Below are positions 1 to 13,900 of a stretch of DNA of 64,000 nt, piece after piece. The stretch covers positions 82,881-146,880 of the forward strand of contig BEXV01000324.1 of NCBI GenBank assembly GCA_003118195.1. Reading direction: 5' to 3'. The translations under genes and the position numbers were made by a program. Positions within the stretch are counted from its first letter, which is position 1; every line of letters begins with the position of its first letter. This stretch comes from Hemicentrotus pulcherrimus. Its lineage: Eukaryota > Echinodermata > Echinoidea > Camarodonta > Strongylocentrotidae. The notes under the pieces are model-generated. The model worked only from the letters and a program-made list of their open reading frames with translations, ran no database searches and had not been told where the DNA came from.

Positions 1-2011
1 GTACCCTTAGTTCTATCTTCCTAAAGTTAGTGGCCATGACGAAGAAACAAAAGCCTCGCAAACAAATACGTAATCAAAATGACACGGGAAAACTAAAAAT
101 CGATGAATATAGCTGGTTCTCTCAGGGCACTCTGGCCAAAATTGATCGAATAATGCACATATCAAACAATTTTGAAAGGTTGCTGTGTCAAGGGGGACGA
201 TGAGAATGCAGACATCTGCAGAGTGCATGAAAAAACTGAATGCAAAAATTAAAGAAATCGATAAGTCAAAAAGTATGCTTACTGTATACATCTTACAGCT
301 TGTATGTGGCAGTTATTTTAAACATTGTAAATGGTGAAATTGGTTTCATTAAATTTCCAATATTTGGAAACACCTAAATATTCATTTGTGGATCATCGAG
401 GTGCAAAATACAGAGAATCGTAAATGCATAACAAATTATGAATAAAATCTTCATTATTTTGTTCCTTACACCTGTTCTTCAACATCAAGCTTATATTGCT
501 TGGCATCGTTTTTTTTATAATTTATTTGTTTTATTCCTGAGATACCATGTGATTAAATTATCATGTTTTGTCACTTAGATCTTATCCAAAATTACACATG
601 CTTTCTCCATCTGAGTAAATTGATGTGTATATTGTAGAAGTAAACAATCAGGTAGGGCGTAGTGGATATAAAACGAGAGAGTGAGAGTGACAGAGAGAGA
701 GAGAGAGAGAGCGCGCGAGTGGGGAGGAGGAGGAGAGGAACGGAGTCCCGGTATATATGGAAGACTTTTATAGTAAACTGTAAAGGGTAGAATACAGTGG
801 TGATAATTTAGTGCCTCACTGACTGTTTCGATCGATCACATACATACCGTTATAATATGGGCTACTCCATCTGGTACCTACAACCTACATTACAATAGGC
901 ATTAAAATATTATTTTAAATCGATATGACTAATGACGTTTTTAATTGCGCAATGTACTATATATCGTTCGCTACCAAAGAATTCATCGTTAAAAACGAAT
1001 TCTGGGAACAAAACTATATGTTACAATCTTGTGTATTTTCTGTCAGACAATTACAAGTTCATAAGTAAAATCCATCAAATCTCACGGAAGAAAAACAACG
1101 TGACCTATAAACAGATAATCCTTACCTTGCATTATTCCTAATAGGGTGTCCTGTTTTAATGTCCAAGGAAACAACCCTCATTATTCGTACGCGGATACAA
1201 AACTTTCGATAACTGTTTTTCCCATATGATTTTCGAGCAGACAAACTTGATCTATCATATTCGGTTTGTCGAGGACCTCAATTGCCAAATAGCACAGCTT
1301 TTCTTCGATTAATACTTGTCAGATAACTACTCGAGTTAAATATATTTCTTACAATTGTTTAGGGCATTATTCAAAATTTGTTATTGTTTTATGTCCCCGT
1401 GGTAAGCGCTTCTTGATAACTTATGAAGAGAAATTGTTGTAATCGTATCGGTAACCATTGTTAAAGGCACTGTTTAACAATGTTTCCAGTTTTAAAAATC
1501 TGAGATGCATGGCCCTACGTGTTATCAGTGTCTCTGATATGGTTTGATATTGAAGCCCTAGCAAAAATTGCGCTTCAAAATGATCATGAAGTGCCTCAAA
1601 AGTGTTTTTTAAAAAAAACGTTGAGTGACCGGTTTTACCATACTCATTACCCCTAATAGACTGTGGTGTAAAAATTTCGAATTCCAATCATAAATATCTT
1701 GATAATCAGACAGTTGATCGGCTTGTAAAAGTCATGGGTTTCCTTCCTGACCTAAAGGTTTATAATTATGATTGCAGCATGAGCTGAATCCAGGATTTTG
1801 TTTAGAATCTGAGACAAAGATACCCATCGCTTCAATGCTGATAAAGTTGCGAACATCATAGCCACCATACCGCAACCTAGCCCAACTGTCAGCGACGAAA
1901 CGTTACAATCCAATTAGCCTGATCATGAGTGACATGTTACATCCTAGTAGCCACAGCCGTGTACCGTAGGATTAGAAGTAACATGGTTAAATTCTCGGTC
2001 CCGCCAAAAAC
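1..2011. other. Non-coding, nothing recognised apart from the GA tract
   Basis: AT-rich DNA. The longest open frames (13-291 and 1421-1687, both minus) have no recognisable motif and no splice context. Confidence 0.6.
671..740 (+). repeat. (GA)n tract with GGAGGA tail
   Basis: A CAGAGAGAGA run is followed by GCGCGCGAG and GGAGGAGGAG. Confidence 0.85.
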
Positions 2012-2722
2012 NNNNNNNNNNNNNNNNNNNNNNNNNNNNNNNNNNNNNNNNNNNNNNNNNNNNNNNNNNNNNNNNNNNNNNNNNNNNNNNNNNNNNNNNN
2101 NNNNNNNNNNNNNNNNNNNNNNNNNNNNNNNNNNNNNNNNNNNNNNNNNNNNNNNNNNNNNNNNNNNNNNNNNNNNNNNNNNNNNNNNNNNNNNNNNNNN
2201 NNNNNNNNNNNNNNNNNNNNNNNNNNNNNNNNNNNNNNNNNNNNNNNNNNNNNNNNNNNNNNNNNNNNNNNNNNNNNNNNNNNNNNNNNNNNNNNNNNNN
2301 NNNNNNNNNNNNNNNNNNNNNNNNNNNNNNNNNNNNNNNNNNNNNNNNNNNNNNNNNNNNNNNNNNNNNNNNNNNNNNNNNNNNNNNNNNNNNNNNNNNN
2401 NNNNNNNNNNNNNNNNNNNNNNNNNNNNNNNNNNNNNNNNNNNNNNNNNNNNNNNNNNNNNNNNNNNNNNNNNNNNNNNNNNNNNNNNNNNNNNNNNNNN
2501 NNNNNNNNNNNNNNNNNNNNNNNNNNNNNNNNNNNNNNNNNNNNNNNNNNNNNNNNNNNNNNNNNNNNNNNNNNNNNNNNNNNNNNNNNNNNNNNNNNNN
2601 NNNNNNNNNNNNNNNNNNNNNNNNNNNNNNNNNNNNNNNNNNNNNNNNNNNNNNNNNNNNNNNNNNNNNNNNNNNNNNNNNNNNNNNNNNNNNNNNNNNN
2701 NNNNNNNNNNNNNNNNNNNNNN
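2012..2722. other. Assembly gap (711 N)
   Basis: This is a run of N, so the apparent open frames crossing it mean nothing. Its right edge is a G homopolymer. Confidence 0.99.
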
Positions 2723-2762
2723 GGGGGGGGGGGCGGAGGGGGGGGGGGGGGGGGGGGGGGGG
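2723..2762. repeat. Poly-G tract at gap edge
   Basis: About 40 bases are almost pure G, interrupted only by CGGA near 2734-2737. The tract abuts the gap and was probably the cause of the assembly break. Confidence 0.95.
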
Positions 2763-3052
2763 TAAGTACAAATTAAGAATTTGTGATGGGTCATGGGATC
2801 AGAAATGTAAGGACCTCCGAGCTGAGCTCAAGGGGCCGATCCTGTGGAGCTCCCATTGTAGAAAGCCTGACAGAAAGTCTTGTTTGTATTATGAGGGTGT
2901 AGACTGTAGAGAGTTTGGTAATTCTGACATTAAATGAATATGATCAATCATTTCAAGAATATTTTCAGAAAAGATTTTATCATTCTCTTTGACAAAATAC
3001 AATGGTATCAGATCGAACAAATCAAAACGAAGTTAAACAAAACAGACGTACA

Positions 3053-3090
3053 AAAAAGCAAAACAAAACAAAACAAAACAAAACGAAACA
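3053..3090 (+). repeat. (AAAAC)n microsatellite
   Basis: About six AAAAC units, the last ones with a G change, lie just before the AAT-linked element. Confidence 0.85.
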
Positions 3091-3152
3091 ATGCCAAACA
3101 GAACAATATTGTACGAAACGTATATTATCATGCATGTTCATTTATCTTGTTT

Positions 3153-3305
3153 AAATAATAATAATAATAATAATGGTTGCTTCTTATATAGCGCACATGT
3201 CCGTCACATTATGACGCTCCTGGCGCTGCCCCGATTATTACCCTGGCTTTTAGCAAAGCAGCCACTGCGGCGCTCTAGCATTTCAAGGAATTAATTCCTG
3301 CCTGG
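3153..3305 (+). repeat. AAT microsatellite joined to a CTTATATAGCGC-type dispersed element
   Basis: An (AAT)n run of about 7 units is followed directly by TTGCTTCTTATATAGCGCAC and a moderately GC-rich stretch that includes GGCGCTGCCCCG and AGCAAAGCAGCC and ends near AATTAATTCCTGCC. The same linkage of AAT repeat to TTTCTTATAT-GCGC recurs at 48343. I associate this element type with sea urchin genomes, from memory rather than from a search. No coding capacity is seen. Confidence 0.6.
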
Positions 3306-3507
3306 TAAAGATAAACTTAAGTACTGTATTGTGAAAGAAAAGGTGTGAAAAGGTTAAGAAACAGTTGATCATGTAGCATGTAAGTATTGGTGCGCACTGC
3401 CAGGTCATGGAGTCATCAAAATCGTAATGAATTTGACCGAATTTTGGTAAAGTAACAAGCACTGTACACAGAAAGTTTTATATGGGACAACACACATGGT
3501 GTCGGGG
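3306..3507 (+). repeat. Dispersed repeat family R1, diverged copy
   Basis: This roughly 200-base copy aligns along its length with 20095-20293. Shared blocks include TTGTGAAAGAAA, TTGATCA, GGAGTCATCAAAAT-like and CACTGTACACAGAAAG, ending at TATATGGGAC. It is the most diverged of the three copies in the window and lies directly downstream of the AAT-linked element. Confidence 0.75.
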
Positions 3508-6500
3508 TACTACCTCGATTTCCTTTTCTTTCTATGCTCATTTCTCAGCCAGTATACATTTTCTTCCAAAATTGTTTGGCACATGTCATTATTTGTAATC
3601 TTGAACATTCAGTGTAAGTTTCGTTTGATTCTGTAAAAAATTATTATTATTTTTTTACCAGAACTGGAGTTTATCTTCAAGCAAGGTTTAAGGTTGACCC
3701 TGTAAAGTAAATGCATGCTATCAGTTCATCTCCTCAATGACTGAGATGAATACTGGTATCAATTTCGATGTGAATTGCTCAAAAAGTTCTTTAAATATTG
3801 CGATAAAGAGACGATTAGATGGATACATGGCCTAACAAACCGAAAATCTGGCGCTAAAGTAATAGCACGTGATTAGAAACATAAATAAACATTAGGGTCC
3901 ATTGCTTGATAAAAAGCTCGTCACGGAGACAAGGACGCAAGGCAATTTGATTAATCATCTGAATGAGCATCAACTTGTCGCTTGTAGTCATACCCAAGCT
4001 ATTACCCAAATTATTCTGGAGCTTATTATGCAAAAGTGTTTAAGGCACTTTTCATAATGATTGTTTCTATTGTGATTGTCCCTCTATCTTCCTCATGTGG
4101 CGACAGGTGTGTTTTTCCTTATTGCGTGTCATGGAAACAATGTCTTGGGATATGAATAAATATCTAATCTTGAGGCCATCAACGACGAGTATTTGAAAAG
4201 ATCAAGAGGATTTGCCATGCAGGCCTGCAGCCATGACTGTGTCCTGTCTTATGAAAATACCTCGCATCGACTTGTAAAAACTTAGTTCTTCAACTTTTCT
4301 CGAGATGATGGGCTCGGTTAATAACTCACGTGGAACTCCGAAGGGGGTAGGTGACTGAAGAACGTTAAATAAACTTGTTCCCCTTGAACACATTCGTTTT
4401 TGGCATATTTACTAGTTCTTTGTTAATGTTAATGACAACACGTGAGAATATGCGGGATTGTAATTCTCGAGAAATGCCTGACATTGGAGTATTGATGGTA
4501 GGAGATTGCATCACGAATGACTGAAAGTAGGAAATCTGGGAGAAATCGAGATGATTAATGCCTCAGGTATTCTTACGAAGACTCTGAAAAAAACTGTATT
4601 GAACATGATTTTGCATGAAGGATTCACTTTCTGCATGAAGTAAGCGCTCCAATTTACAGAAGCAGAGCTATTTCTTACAATCTTACTTGTGCTTCAAAAT
4701 ATCTCGAAATTGTTTTGGCAAAATGGTAAAATGCCCAAGGGTAGAATATTCATATTTCTGAAAGCATTAGGTCGTCATCAGAATCCGATAAGGCTTCCAT
4801 CTCATGCAATCTGAAGGAGTGATGATCTAGCTCTAAGTGCGCCATTTGCGACGTCCTCTAACCAACAAAATAAAAAAAGACATTTCATCAAAGCAAAGAA
4901 GGTTATTTTTATAGCTAAAAATTGTGGTAAGAGTCCCGCAGCAGCACTGGGAAGCACAGCTGATGTCCTTGAATAAAAAAAGAATAATGTAGCCATGACA
5001 ATGGTAATGGTTGGCCTATAATGGTTTCTTCCTCGAGGGATGAGCAAGTGAATCTTCACGGACTGATTCCGTTTAAAACATCTAGTGTTTCTGTTTAACT
5101 TTTAAGACTCGCAGTTGTTGTGGAGTAGATATAATCTCTTTACCCGATAACCAATTCTCAGAATAAGTTTATCGTTAGCATTAATTCGACCTCATTACTT
5201 CAACTTGTTGTACTTAATTTACTGGTTGGTATGGATGGTGTCAATGTTTGAAAATAAGTTGAAATGAAAATGAATGTTATGTTTTGAATAAAGAAATATA
5301 TGTCTCAGAGCTCATAGAAATAGAGATAAAGAGGCATGGATATCAAAATTCTAATACTAATGGTATTTACCACAAGGAAGAAATTCATAATACATGTACT
5401 TACATGTTTGTATTTTCCAATACATTTTCCTAATATATTGTAAATGAATGGCTATAGCAACACATACAGCCATTGTTTTCTATGTTCAACATTTATGATA
5501 TACGACCATTATGTTTTCTTTCAGAATAATGCGATTGTAATTCGAAAGTGAAACACTGGTAAAAATATAATCGCAATAGTACTAATATCCTATTCAAGAA
5601 CTGTTTAATGAAATAATGACCAGGTTATTTTCAAACCGATGACGCCTCCTTTATGTATGTTTCCCCACGGACTCTCTTTCGCCCGGGAGCTCTTGAGAAA
5701 CATCTGCACGCGGAGGTTTTTCGATTTGTAATCATTTGCCTGAGGCCAACTTCATGTCGATTTCTAACTCAAGGGTGAAGGCGAAAGAACCGCTCCTTCA
5801 AAATTGTGTTATTGTTACCCAATTGATTTATGTATCAATCAGTGAGAAACTGTTACGAGAAAAAAATAATATGGCAGGGACTGCCCGCGGGAGGCTAGCC
5901 AACCGAAAATACAGAACATATCATTTTCGGGTTAAACTGGAACAAATTTGATAATGTTGTTGACAGCTCGACCTTGTTATTTTTCATATTCAATCTCTTG
6001 ACACTTATTTCATATGACTTTTGTTCCTCGGGTCCTTAATCTTTAATTCCATCACCCGACTCAAAATGAAACATTGCTGAAAGATCTATAACAACAGCTT
6101 TCCAACACTTTATTTCAACCCAATATTTTTCTCTCATTTTGCTAACATTTCAATTTTACTTTATTGCAACTTAGCAAAATGTTATTTGATAATGTTAAAA
6201 ACCCAGAGATTGAATAATTTTCTGTGAAACTCGTGGAATTCAAATATTCAATTGACCTGAAGTGTGTAGCCTACATATTCATCAGTTTAGTATAAGCGGC
6301 GTTTAATGTTAAACCAGAGCTCAATTTGAACGTGAACATCACTTGGTATTTAATAGCCTTTCGGATGTGAAGAAGTGTTCCACATCTACCGAAGACAGCT
6401 TCAAATATTGCATGGACGTTACACATCAAACATTCGTTCTTCCAAACAAAAACATGATGACGTCTAAATAAACCATTTATCTGAGGTGAGTCGTGTGACA

Positions 6501-9500
6501 CCGAACGCCCTCCGAATCTCTAAATACTCCTATTCATTTTTAGAAGAAAAAAAACATGCAGAGGGAGGCGTGGAATATGAGATAGCATTATCGCGTGTCA
6601 CTCTTAGCTTTTATTGATAGCACTCCGTCTGCAATTGTGGTATGGCAATGGCGAGAGAATATATAAACACATGTCCCGACGATATGTATTACCGATTTCT
6701 TATGACCCCTTCAACGGGATGTAAATACGTGCATACAACCTGCACGTACCAGTTTCTTCCGAATAGAATGGTTGCGTTCTTTCTCCATATTTGACGTTGC
6801 ATCAATGCCCAAATGCTTCTTTAAAGACGTTGCAAAGACTTCACACACAAGAATCACCCCAAGGCATTTGCAATATAATTGTTCATATCACCGACTGAAA
6901 TATGTGAGCATAAATAACCTATTGCGTAAACCAAATATGGTTTCTATTATTCCAAACTATTTAACATCGTTAAATATACCATCATGACAAGAGTATACAA
7001 AATTGTCCTTGATTTAATTTCTCAAAAGTTTTTGCTATCGTGGATTTAATGTTCGAGGACAACAAAAAACGTAATCGAAAACTTTCATATCATGCATTAT
7101 AATCAGTAAGACACGCCCTGTTTTATTTCATCTTCTGCATGTACTGTTAAAGGGGGAACTTATTCCATTGATACTATAATATACCTCAAAAAGTTCCTCT
7201 GGAGTACAACGTTTAATCTTTTAGAATGAAGCGAATTAAAGTTGATCCCCTACATTGCCATCACCCTTGACAAAATCATGGCTGTTTGCACTGAACATAA
7301 ATTAGAACGATCGCATGAAGAATATCTCATTAATAGGATATTTTACTACATGATTATCCAAGGTCGCTTGTCCTCAAGGTAAAAGTCCAATGTCTCAAAC
7401 AAAATACGGGTAGAGCATGGCCCCCATAAATCTCATAATGCACGACTCCGTTTTAGTTTTACGTCTTATACAGAGAACAAAACATATACGATGATTCCAG
7501 CAACCTTGTCGATATACAAGTAAGGAAGAAATAAAGACGCTTGAAATAATCTGTATATCATTAATAGAAATTGTTACCATGGATATAGACAAGGGGACTT
7601 GTGCTTCTGATGTCTTTCTACATGAACGTCTCTCTCTAATTCTCTCTCTCTCTCTCTCTCTCTCTCCTTTTGTCCGTCTCTCCCGTCTACCCTCTCACTT
7701 CACCCTTTTTTCTCCACTTCACCCCGTTTCTTACTTCACACACGCACTCACTCACACAATCCCTGATATCGCGCGCACATTACGATAATCATTGTTTCGA
7801 AAGATATGCATATTTCCAATAGAAATTAACACGGTGTATTACATTGCATGCAATTTTTGACAACTCAGATTGGTTATGGTGACTTTTCTTCTCGTCTTTC
7901 TTCTCTTTCCCATGCCCTTGTCCATTCCTCCGTATTTACCTCTATCTCATTCCATTCTTAGTAGAGGAATTACATGTGAAACCATCCATTATTTGGAAAC
8001 AGAGTTTGGGGTACCGAGCTTGCTGATGCCATTTGGGAAGCCATGCTGAAATGATTGGGACAGAGTGCAAAACGATTTAATCCAGAATCCCGCTTGGCCA
8101 ACTTTCTTGGGACAAGAAGAAATGGAAAAAGATATCCGATCTCAACAAGCAATCATTTGGGGAGGTTAAGCGCAAGAAGTTAACATTCCAGGGGACTCGT
8201 CATCATAACTTTCCGACGACGATACATTGCTTATTCCCGATCTCATCAAGTCCACTTGCTTGGCACGAGAAGGCGTGAGATCATGAGAAGCTAGAGAGGA
8301 TCCTTCTTTTATTTTACTACATATTTACGAGTCAAAGAAGTCGCACTGACGGCTTCTAGGATCTAATCATTTCGTCTAAATGAAGAACAAAAATGCTGAC
8401 ATCAGACGTGACAAAATAGAAAATCCGATATGTTGTAATTTTGTTTCTTGTCACGAGAAAGTGATTAAGTGGAGAACCTCGTGCTTCTCCTTTCGCCATA
8501 TGGGAGTTGACGTGACGAGAATACTATGTTACCTGCAATATCCCAAAGTATTACATACAAAAATCATGCTGCCAAAAATGATTTCAGTATCTCTCGGCAA
8601 CAATGAATTCGTGTTTGACTTGTGATTTTCAAGTCTACTAACCAACAAAAGGTTGCCACACGAATTTGGAGACAAAAAAATCCCGAATCTGTAAAGGTTC
8701 AGCGATTAAAGGCCGATTTACAATAGAAACGAAAATAGTATACCGGTTTCGAATACAATCACATTAATATGCCATCTGATATCTTACAAAACAAGACAAT
8801 GCCTCAGTTGGCTTTGAATGGCGCTATAACTACAAACCCAAGGCCCGTGGCACATCTTTACTTTTCCGATCGTTTTGTATTGTGCCTGCTTGATCATGGT
8901 GAATAATACAACACCGAATGAATAATAAAATTCTTTCTTTGTAATTTTGTTTGTTCAGTTTCATGCGAATTTTTACGAGGATGAAAAACATCATACACAA
9001 ATATAATTCATGAGACAGCCGAAGCTGTCATGGCACTCGTAGAACACACACTTGTCGTATGCCGTGTGATTTGGAATTTATGTCGGTAATTAGTTTTTAG
9101 AACCTCACAAGAGGTAAACTATGGTTTATAAGAATCTGCGAGCTAGGCTGAGAATGAGAGGTACCTAACTATGCAATAAATAAGATTGAGGATTAAACAC
9201 AGAATGCACAGGAAGAGTGACCAGGAATCAAATTGTCGAAGATAGTTCTGTAATGTCAAACGTTAAATCAATATAATTTCCACAATCATACAAATAGCAC
9301 AGGGGAGAAAATATCAAGCAAGAGAGGGAAAGAGAGATATAGAAAGAAAGAGAAAAAAAGTGGGGTTGTACATACACTATAAAATGGTGGAAAGCTGAGA
9401 CGGAGGTGTAAAAGTACGCTTCTCAAAAGTGATAATGTTTACAGTTTAAGCGCAAGATTTCAGTTCGCAAGGGATTTCAATATAAGCTGATACAGGTTAA

Positions 9501-10380
9501 GTACTATTATGTGCAATCGAACGACACGTCCTTATAATGCAAGACATTCTCATCATATATCTTCTAGTCATTTCCGTGATGCGTTGTTGTTGAGAGAAAG
9601 TGAGGTATGCTCGTCTCAAAGGTCCTCCGAGACCTTAAATAATTTGGTTGTTTCATGATGAAGGCTCACTCAAGTAGTTCGCCTGCTACGCATTTTTATT
9701 TCAAATCAGCGCACCACCATGTTATCATACTCGTATATATGCGTTTTTTTTATGAAATCGCCTATGTATATATTGCTTTTATAACAGCGGCATTACATAG
9801 CTCCGATGTTCCAATGCCAAAACGAGGTTGAAATCCTTCCATGTCGTTAGAATATATACCCCAGTTAAAGAGAACAAAGTCGATGGTTTTGAAAAGAGGA
9901 AACCCATGGGTTTTCCTCTCGGCTGAACCACAATAACAAAAATGATCTGCGGTAAGCATGGTATGAAGAGGCTGAGAAAGGAAATCTCTTCTACACCAAT
10001 GGATGATTACTTTTCTCTCTTGGCATTTTGTTGAAATCCTGCCAATGAGACCAATGTAGCATGTTCCCATGTGTTTCGTGTCCTTGCGAAGAGCTTGTTC
10101 TGTTGTGTGTTTTTTTTTCCCCTCTTTCTTTTTCTTTAGAAAAAACATAACGACGATAAGTACAAAATCCTTTCCTTCGAAGTCATATAAAACCATGTCC
10201 TCATTCGAAACAACATGCTACATCATTAGGGATTGATAATCCTATTGTGTTAAGTTTACGTATGGTGCGCTTTTATAGAATTGGCAGTCGCCAATTTCTA
10301 GCTCTTTTCAGTTCTGTATATATTTGGCAATTTATATACTAGCAGTTTGTGGTCAGGAATGTCTTTTAATCAGCTATCTA
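3508..10380. other. Non-coding AT-rich DNA
   Basis: No exon, tRNA or element is recognised apart from the CT tract near 7641. A slightly GC-rich patch at 5640-5760 (CCCGGGAGCTC) has no associated frame of note. This may be intron 1 of locus A or its 3' flank. Confidence 0.55.
7641..7667 (+). repeat. (CT)n microsatellite
   Basis: About 13 CT units lie in a wider pyrimidine-rich block extending to about 7750. Confidence 0.85.
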
Positions 10381-10916
10381 ATATGTCCCTTTTGCAGCCA
10401 ACCTCAAATTATGTAGAACTTTGCAGGAATTATGAATATGTCATGTATGTCCTATCTGTGAAATTTAAACGTTAACAGTGTCCTCATATTCAAATTATGC
10501 AAGGAAACCTGTTTACTTGCTATAGAATTCACTGCCAGACACTATTGAGTGACTGACTTGCTTTTTTCTTCTTCTTTGGTAATAACATACATGAAAAGAG
10601 TTGTAAAGGGTACATGAGCCTTTGTCTACATCAATAACCCACTTCTTGTGATGGCCAAGATTAAACTGAATGAATCTTTGTGCAGCATAAAAGGTATGAC
10701 CATTCAGTACAATTGTCTGAAAATCAAGACTATTACTTTTGGGCTCTATAGCCCTAAAGTCGATTTGACAACTAATAGTTGTTTTTTCCCACTTGAAGAC
10801 ATTTTCAAGCCCCACCTTTTTTCAGGGAAGTTCTAAATTAGTATTATCTTTCAAATGGATTGGAATTTAACTTTTTAATTTTCTTGGCCTGCAAATGGGA
10901 CATAGTACCTTTAAAG
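10381..10916 (+). mobile_element. MITE-like element M1, copy 1
   Basis: This roughly 540-base element has a second copy in opposite orientation at 16362-16904. The right end reads GCAAATGGGACATA followed by GTACCTTTAAAG. The left end has TGTCCCTTTTGCAGCC; its outermost bases are degenerate here. Shared interior blocks include CAGGAATTATGAATATGTCA, CCTATCTGTGAAATTT, CACTGCCAGACACTA and a stretch coding KKWVIDVDK on the complementary strand. A 100-codon minus-strand frame (10815-10513) lies inside it. I see no transposase, so it would be non-autonomous. Confidence 0.7.
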
Positions 10917-13900
10917 CAAAGCTGAAGACGAAAAGTTTATGTCTCAATATACATCACATTGTAACCCAAGGGTAAGGACATCCGATATATATATATAGCC
11001 ATTCCGTCACTTGATACAACACTATTTATCATACCATTTATTTCAAAGAAGCCTCTTACCTTATGCCAATCGAACATTAAAGACAAAAAAATATGCCTAA
11101 CTGAGTATGAAATATACTTTTACTACCAGAGATCACCGATTCAAAACGTGCACAGCCTTCGATTTCAATTTTATTACAATTAACATTCAGTCAACTGGGG
11201 AGAATAGATTTTTGAAAAAAAATCACCACAGTTTCATGGTTCTATAAAATCATTCTCCATATTCATCTAACGAAGAAATATCAGACAGGCTGCCGACATT
11301 TAAATCGCCGCAGCCTTCGATAATACTTTGTTCGCGATCGAGGTCGACAATAATGTACGACAATCGAGTGGGAGAAATCTTCACTTTTGGATCGTAAATT
11401 CCACACCCATGACGCGAATCGAAAAGGTCACGGGGTGAATCACTGAATTTGTTTTGTCATCTTTAAAAAGCCCAGGAATAATACTTGCATGTCCTGACCG
11501 TGTCATATCACAGCAATGAAGACATCCAACAAAGCCACCGACGACAAGAGCAATCAACCAGGTGGTACAATAAGAGCGAAGTTTAATAGCATAGACATGT
11601 CTGGCAGCGACTAGATTGTATAATATTCATTGTTTAGATTACTCTTGAAGTGAAATGAATATTGCCCTTTTTTGTGTATCCGTTAAAATATGAATTATAT
11701 GCCCAATTTGCCTAAATCAATGGCCATCCCGTTCCAAATATAATATATAGATAATCAGGGTAGATCGTTCAAAGCACGTTAACTGTCACGTTACGTTGAC
11801 CTAAATGTGATTTCTTTTAGGGATAATAACATCTATTTTAATGTTAGGTATAGTATTGTTAGGAGGCTGTTGATGTCGTGTGTTTTGGGGTCTTTTTTTA
11901 AAAACAAAACTGCCTTTACTGCATGGGGAAAAGTATCAAAAACCTTACATCCAATGCACCAATGAATCTCTATAAAGAATTACGAAAGTATTTACAAATA
12001 CGTTTTGATCCATTGAAAGGAGTTAAAGATCATTCAAAAACTCGTCCAAATATGGGAGCTGGATTTTAACATGCACTACCACGAAGATTATAGGTGTAAG
12101 AACCATCTTCTAGAAAGCAGGGTCGTGCTCCGAGCGACAATGTTCTTTATGGATGATGTGTAAGGCGTACGACGAGAAGAAGAAAAAAAAACCCCGATAG
12201 AGGATACCCGAGTCTATTACCATGAACGCTTTACGTTATGAAAATAATGAATTGTAGTTTGGCAGCAAATTGGAGATAATTCTCAGCCAACGTGACTATC
12301 TGCTCTCCTATGTTCGCTCATGGTTCGCTCGTACATGTATTTTTTTTTATACATGTTTTCGTTTGCTTTTATCTATAATGTGAGAGAGTGTGTGTGCGGG
12401 TGTGTTTGTGTGTAAGCGTGAGTGCGTGTGTGTGTGCGTGCGTGTGTGTGTGTGTGTGTCGAGTACAAGCTGTGCACAAATCGTGCTTAACCACATTTGA
12501 GGGGTTGCATGGGCTATAATAAGGGGTCTCGTTACGGTTTGAGGGAGAGAGCAGCCAAAATGATTATTCAAAGGCGGCTAAACCACTTTCCGCTTGTGGA
12601 AGCTATTGTCAATTATTCAGTAAGATTAATTAGATCAATTAATCGACAACTCTCTCCGTCTTTCGCCGTCTCTCCGAAGACGGTATTGCACCACGTTATG
12701 CATACAAGGAAACATTATGGATGCAAACATTTGAAATATATTCCAGCTGCTGTTGAGTGCATACCACGGCCAAACATGCACAAATCAGCCGAACCACCAA
12801 GCACGGAGCCGACATGAAATTTCATATTTCACGTAAAATTGACATGGACATTTTATTGTCTCCTACTCTCCCCTAGTTTATTCTGCATTTCTATTTGCTT
12901 CTATGAGAGATACAAAGTACACAGATGTTACATGTAGGTGGGTAAGCGTATACCTTGGTTCGTGCCTTGCGTATCAGTATTATTGACAAGAGAAATAGCG
13001 GCAAACCCACGGAAGTTGGTGTATACACCGCATCCTCTCGCCTACAGATTGCCCCACATGGAAAATTGAATCCCTGCGTGCTACTTTGAAGGAGACACAC
13101 AAAAAAGCGACGGGTCCCACTGGCGATTTTTCGCTGAAAAAGTAGATTTTAAAGAAGACCTCATAAGAAATCATATGCTACCTTGACTACCGACACATAT
13201 GAATTATAACGCACACGGATATAAGATGTCCCGTATTTTGTCCTGTTTTGTTTTGTTTTGCTATCTCATTCTAGTATTCCATTTCAATAAGGCTCGCAAT
13301 GTGCCATCTGTGATATTGTAAATCCTTGGCATAATTTGGAAGTATCAATACCACAATTTACATTTAAATTAAAGTGATGAATTATTTCGATATTCGCCAC
13401 GACAGCCATTATCTTTTCCCTATCCGATTCAGCTTTTTGTCAAGATTTCAGGTACGTGTTCCGCCTTTAATGTGTATTTCATTTCTTCGAATTTATTCCA
13501 AGTTTCTTTATTGTTCCTTTACTTTTATCGCCGTATGGGCTTGTCATTTTAAGTCCGTCTCTTGTCCGATTCTGAGAGTCAACGAGCTAAACATAAGCCG
13601 AAGATGGACCGGAAAGTTCAAGGATACGACAGACAAACTGGCGCCAAAATTAGATTATCCCATTAATTGAATCAATGTGTACGCCATGAATCTAGCTGCA
13701 ACATGCGCTTGATTTTGTTTTTAAGCAAAGGTCTAACCAGAAAATCGATCGTGATTGAGAAATCAAGGCGGGGAAACAAGTTGCAAATTTGTCAGCAGCA
13801 TGAAGAAGCGATCGGTATAAATATGAATAATATAATGTGTCCCAAGTTATTATGTGAGCACGTGGGAGGAAGGGAAGATAAAAAGCAATGTAAAAGTGAT

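Noticed and set aside
1929..2794. Open frames of about 280 codons on both strands
   Set aside because: They span the run of N and poly-G, so they carry no information.
3153..3174. Tandem array resembling a CRISPR or coding repeat
   Set aside because: It is a plain AAT microsatellite with no spacers; the sequence is eukaryotic.
9762..10196. 144-codon minus-strand frame, the longest outside the receptor exons and repeats
   Set aside because: It contains a low-complexity Lys run and shows no domain, no convincing splice borders and no paralogue in the window. Left unannotated, but a protein search would be worthwhile.
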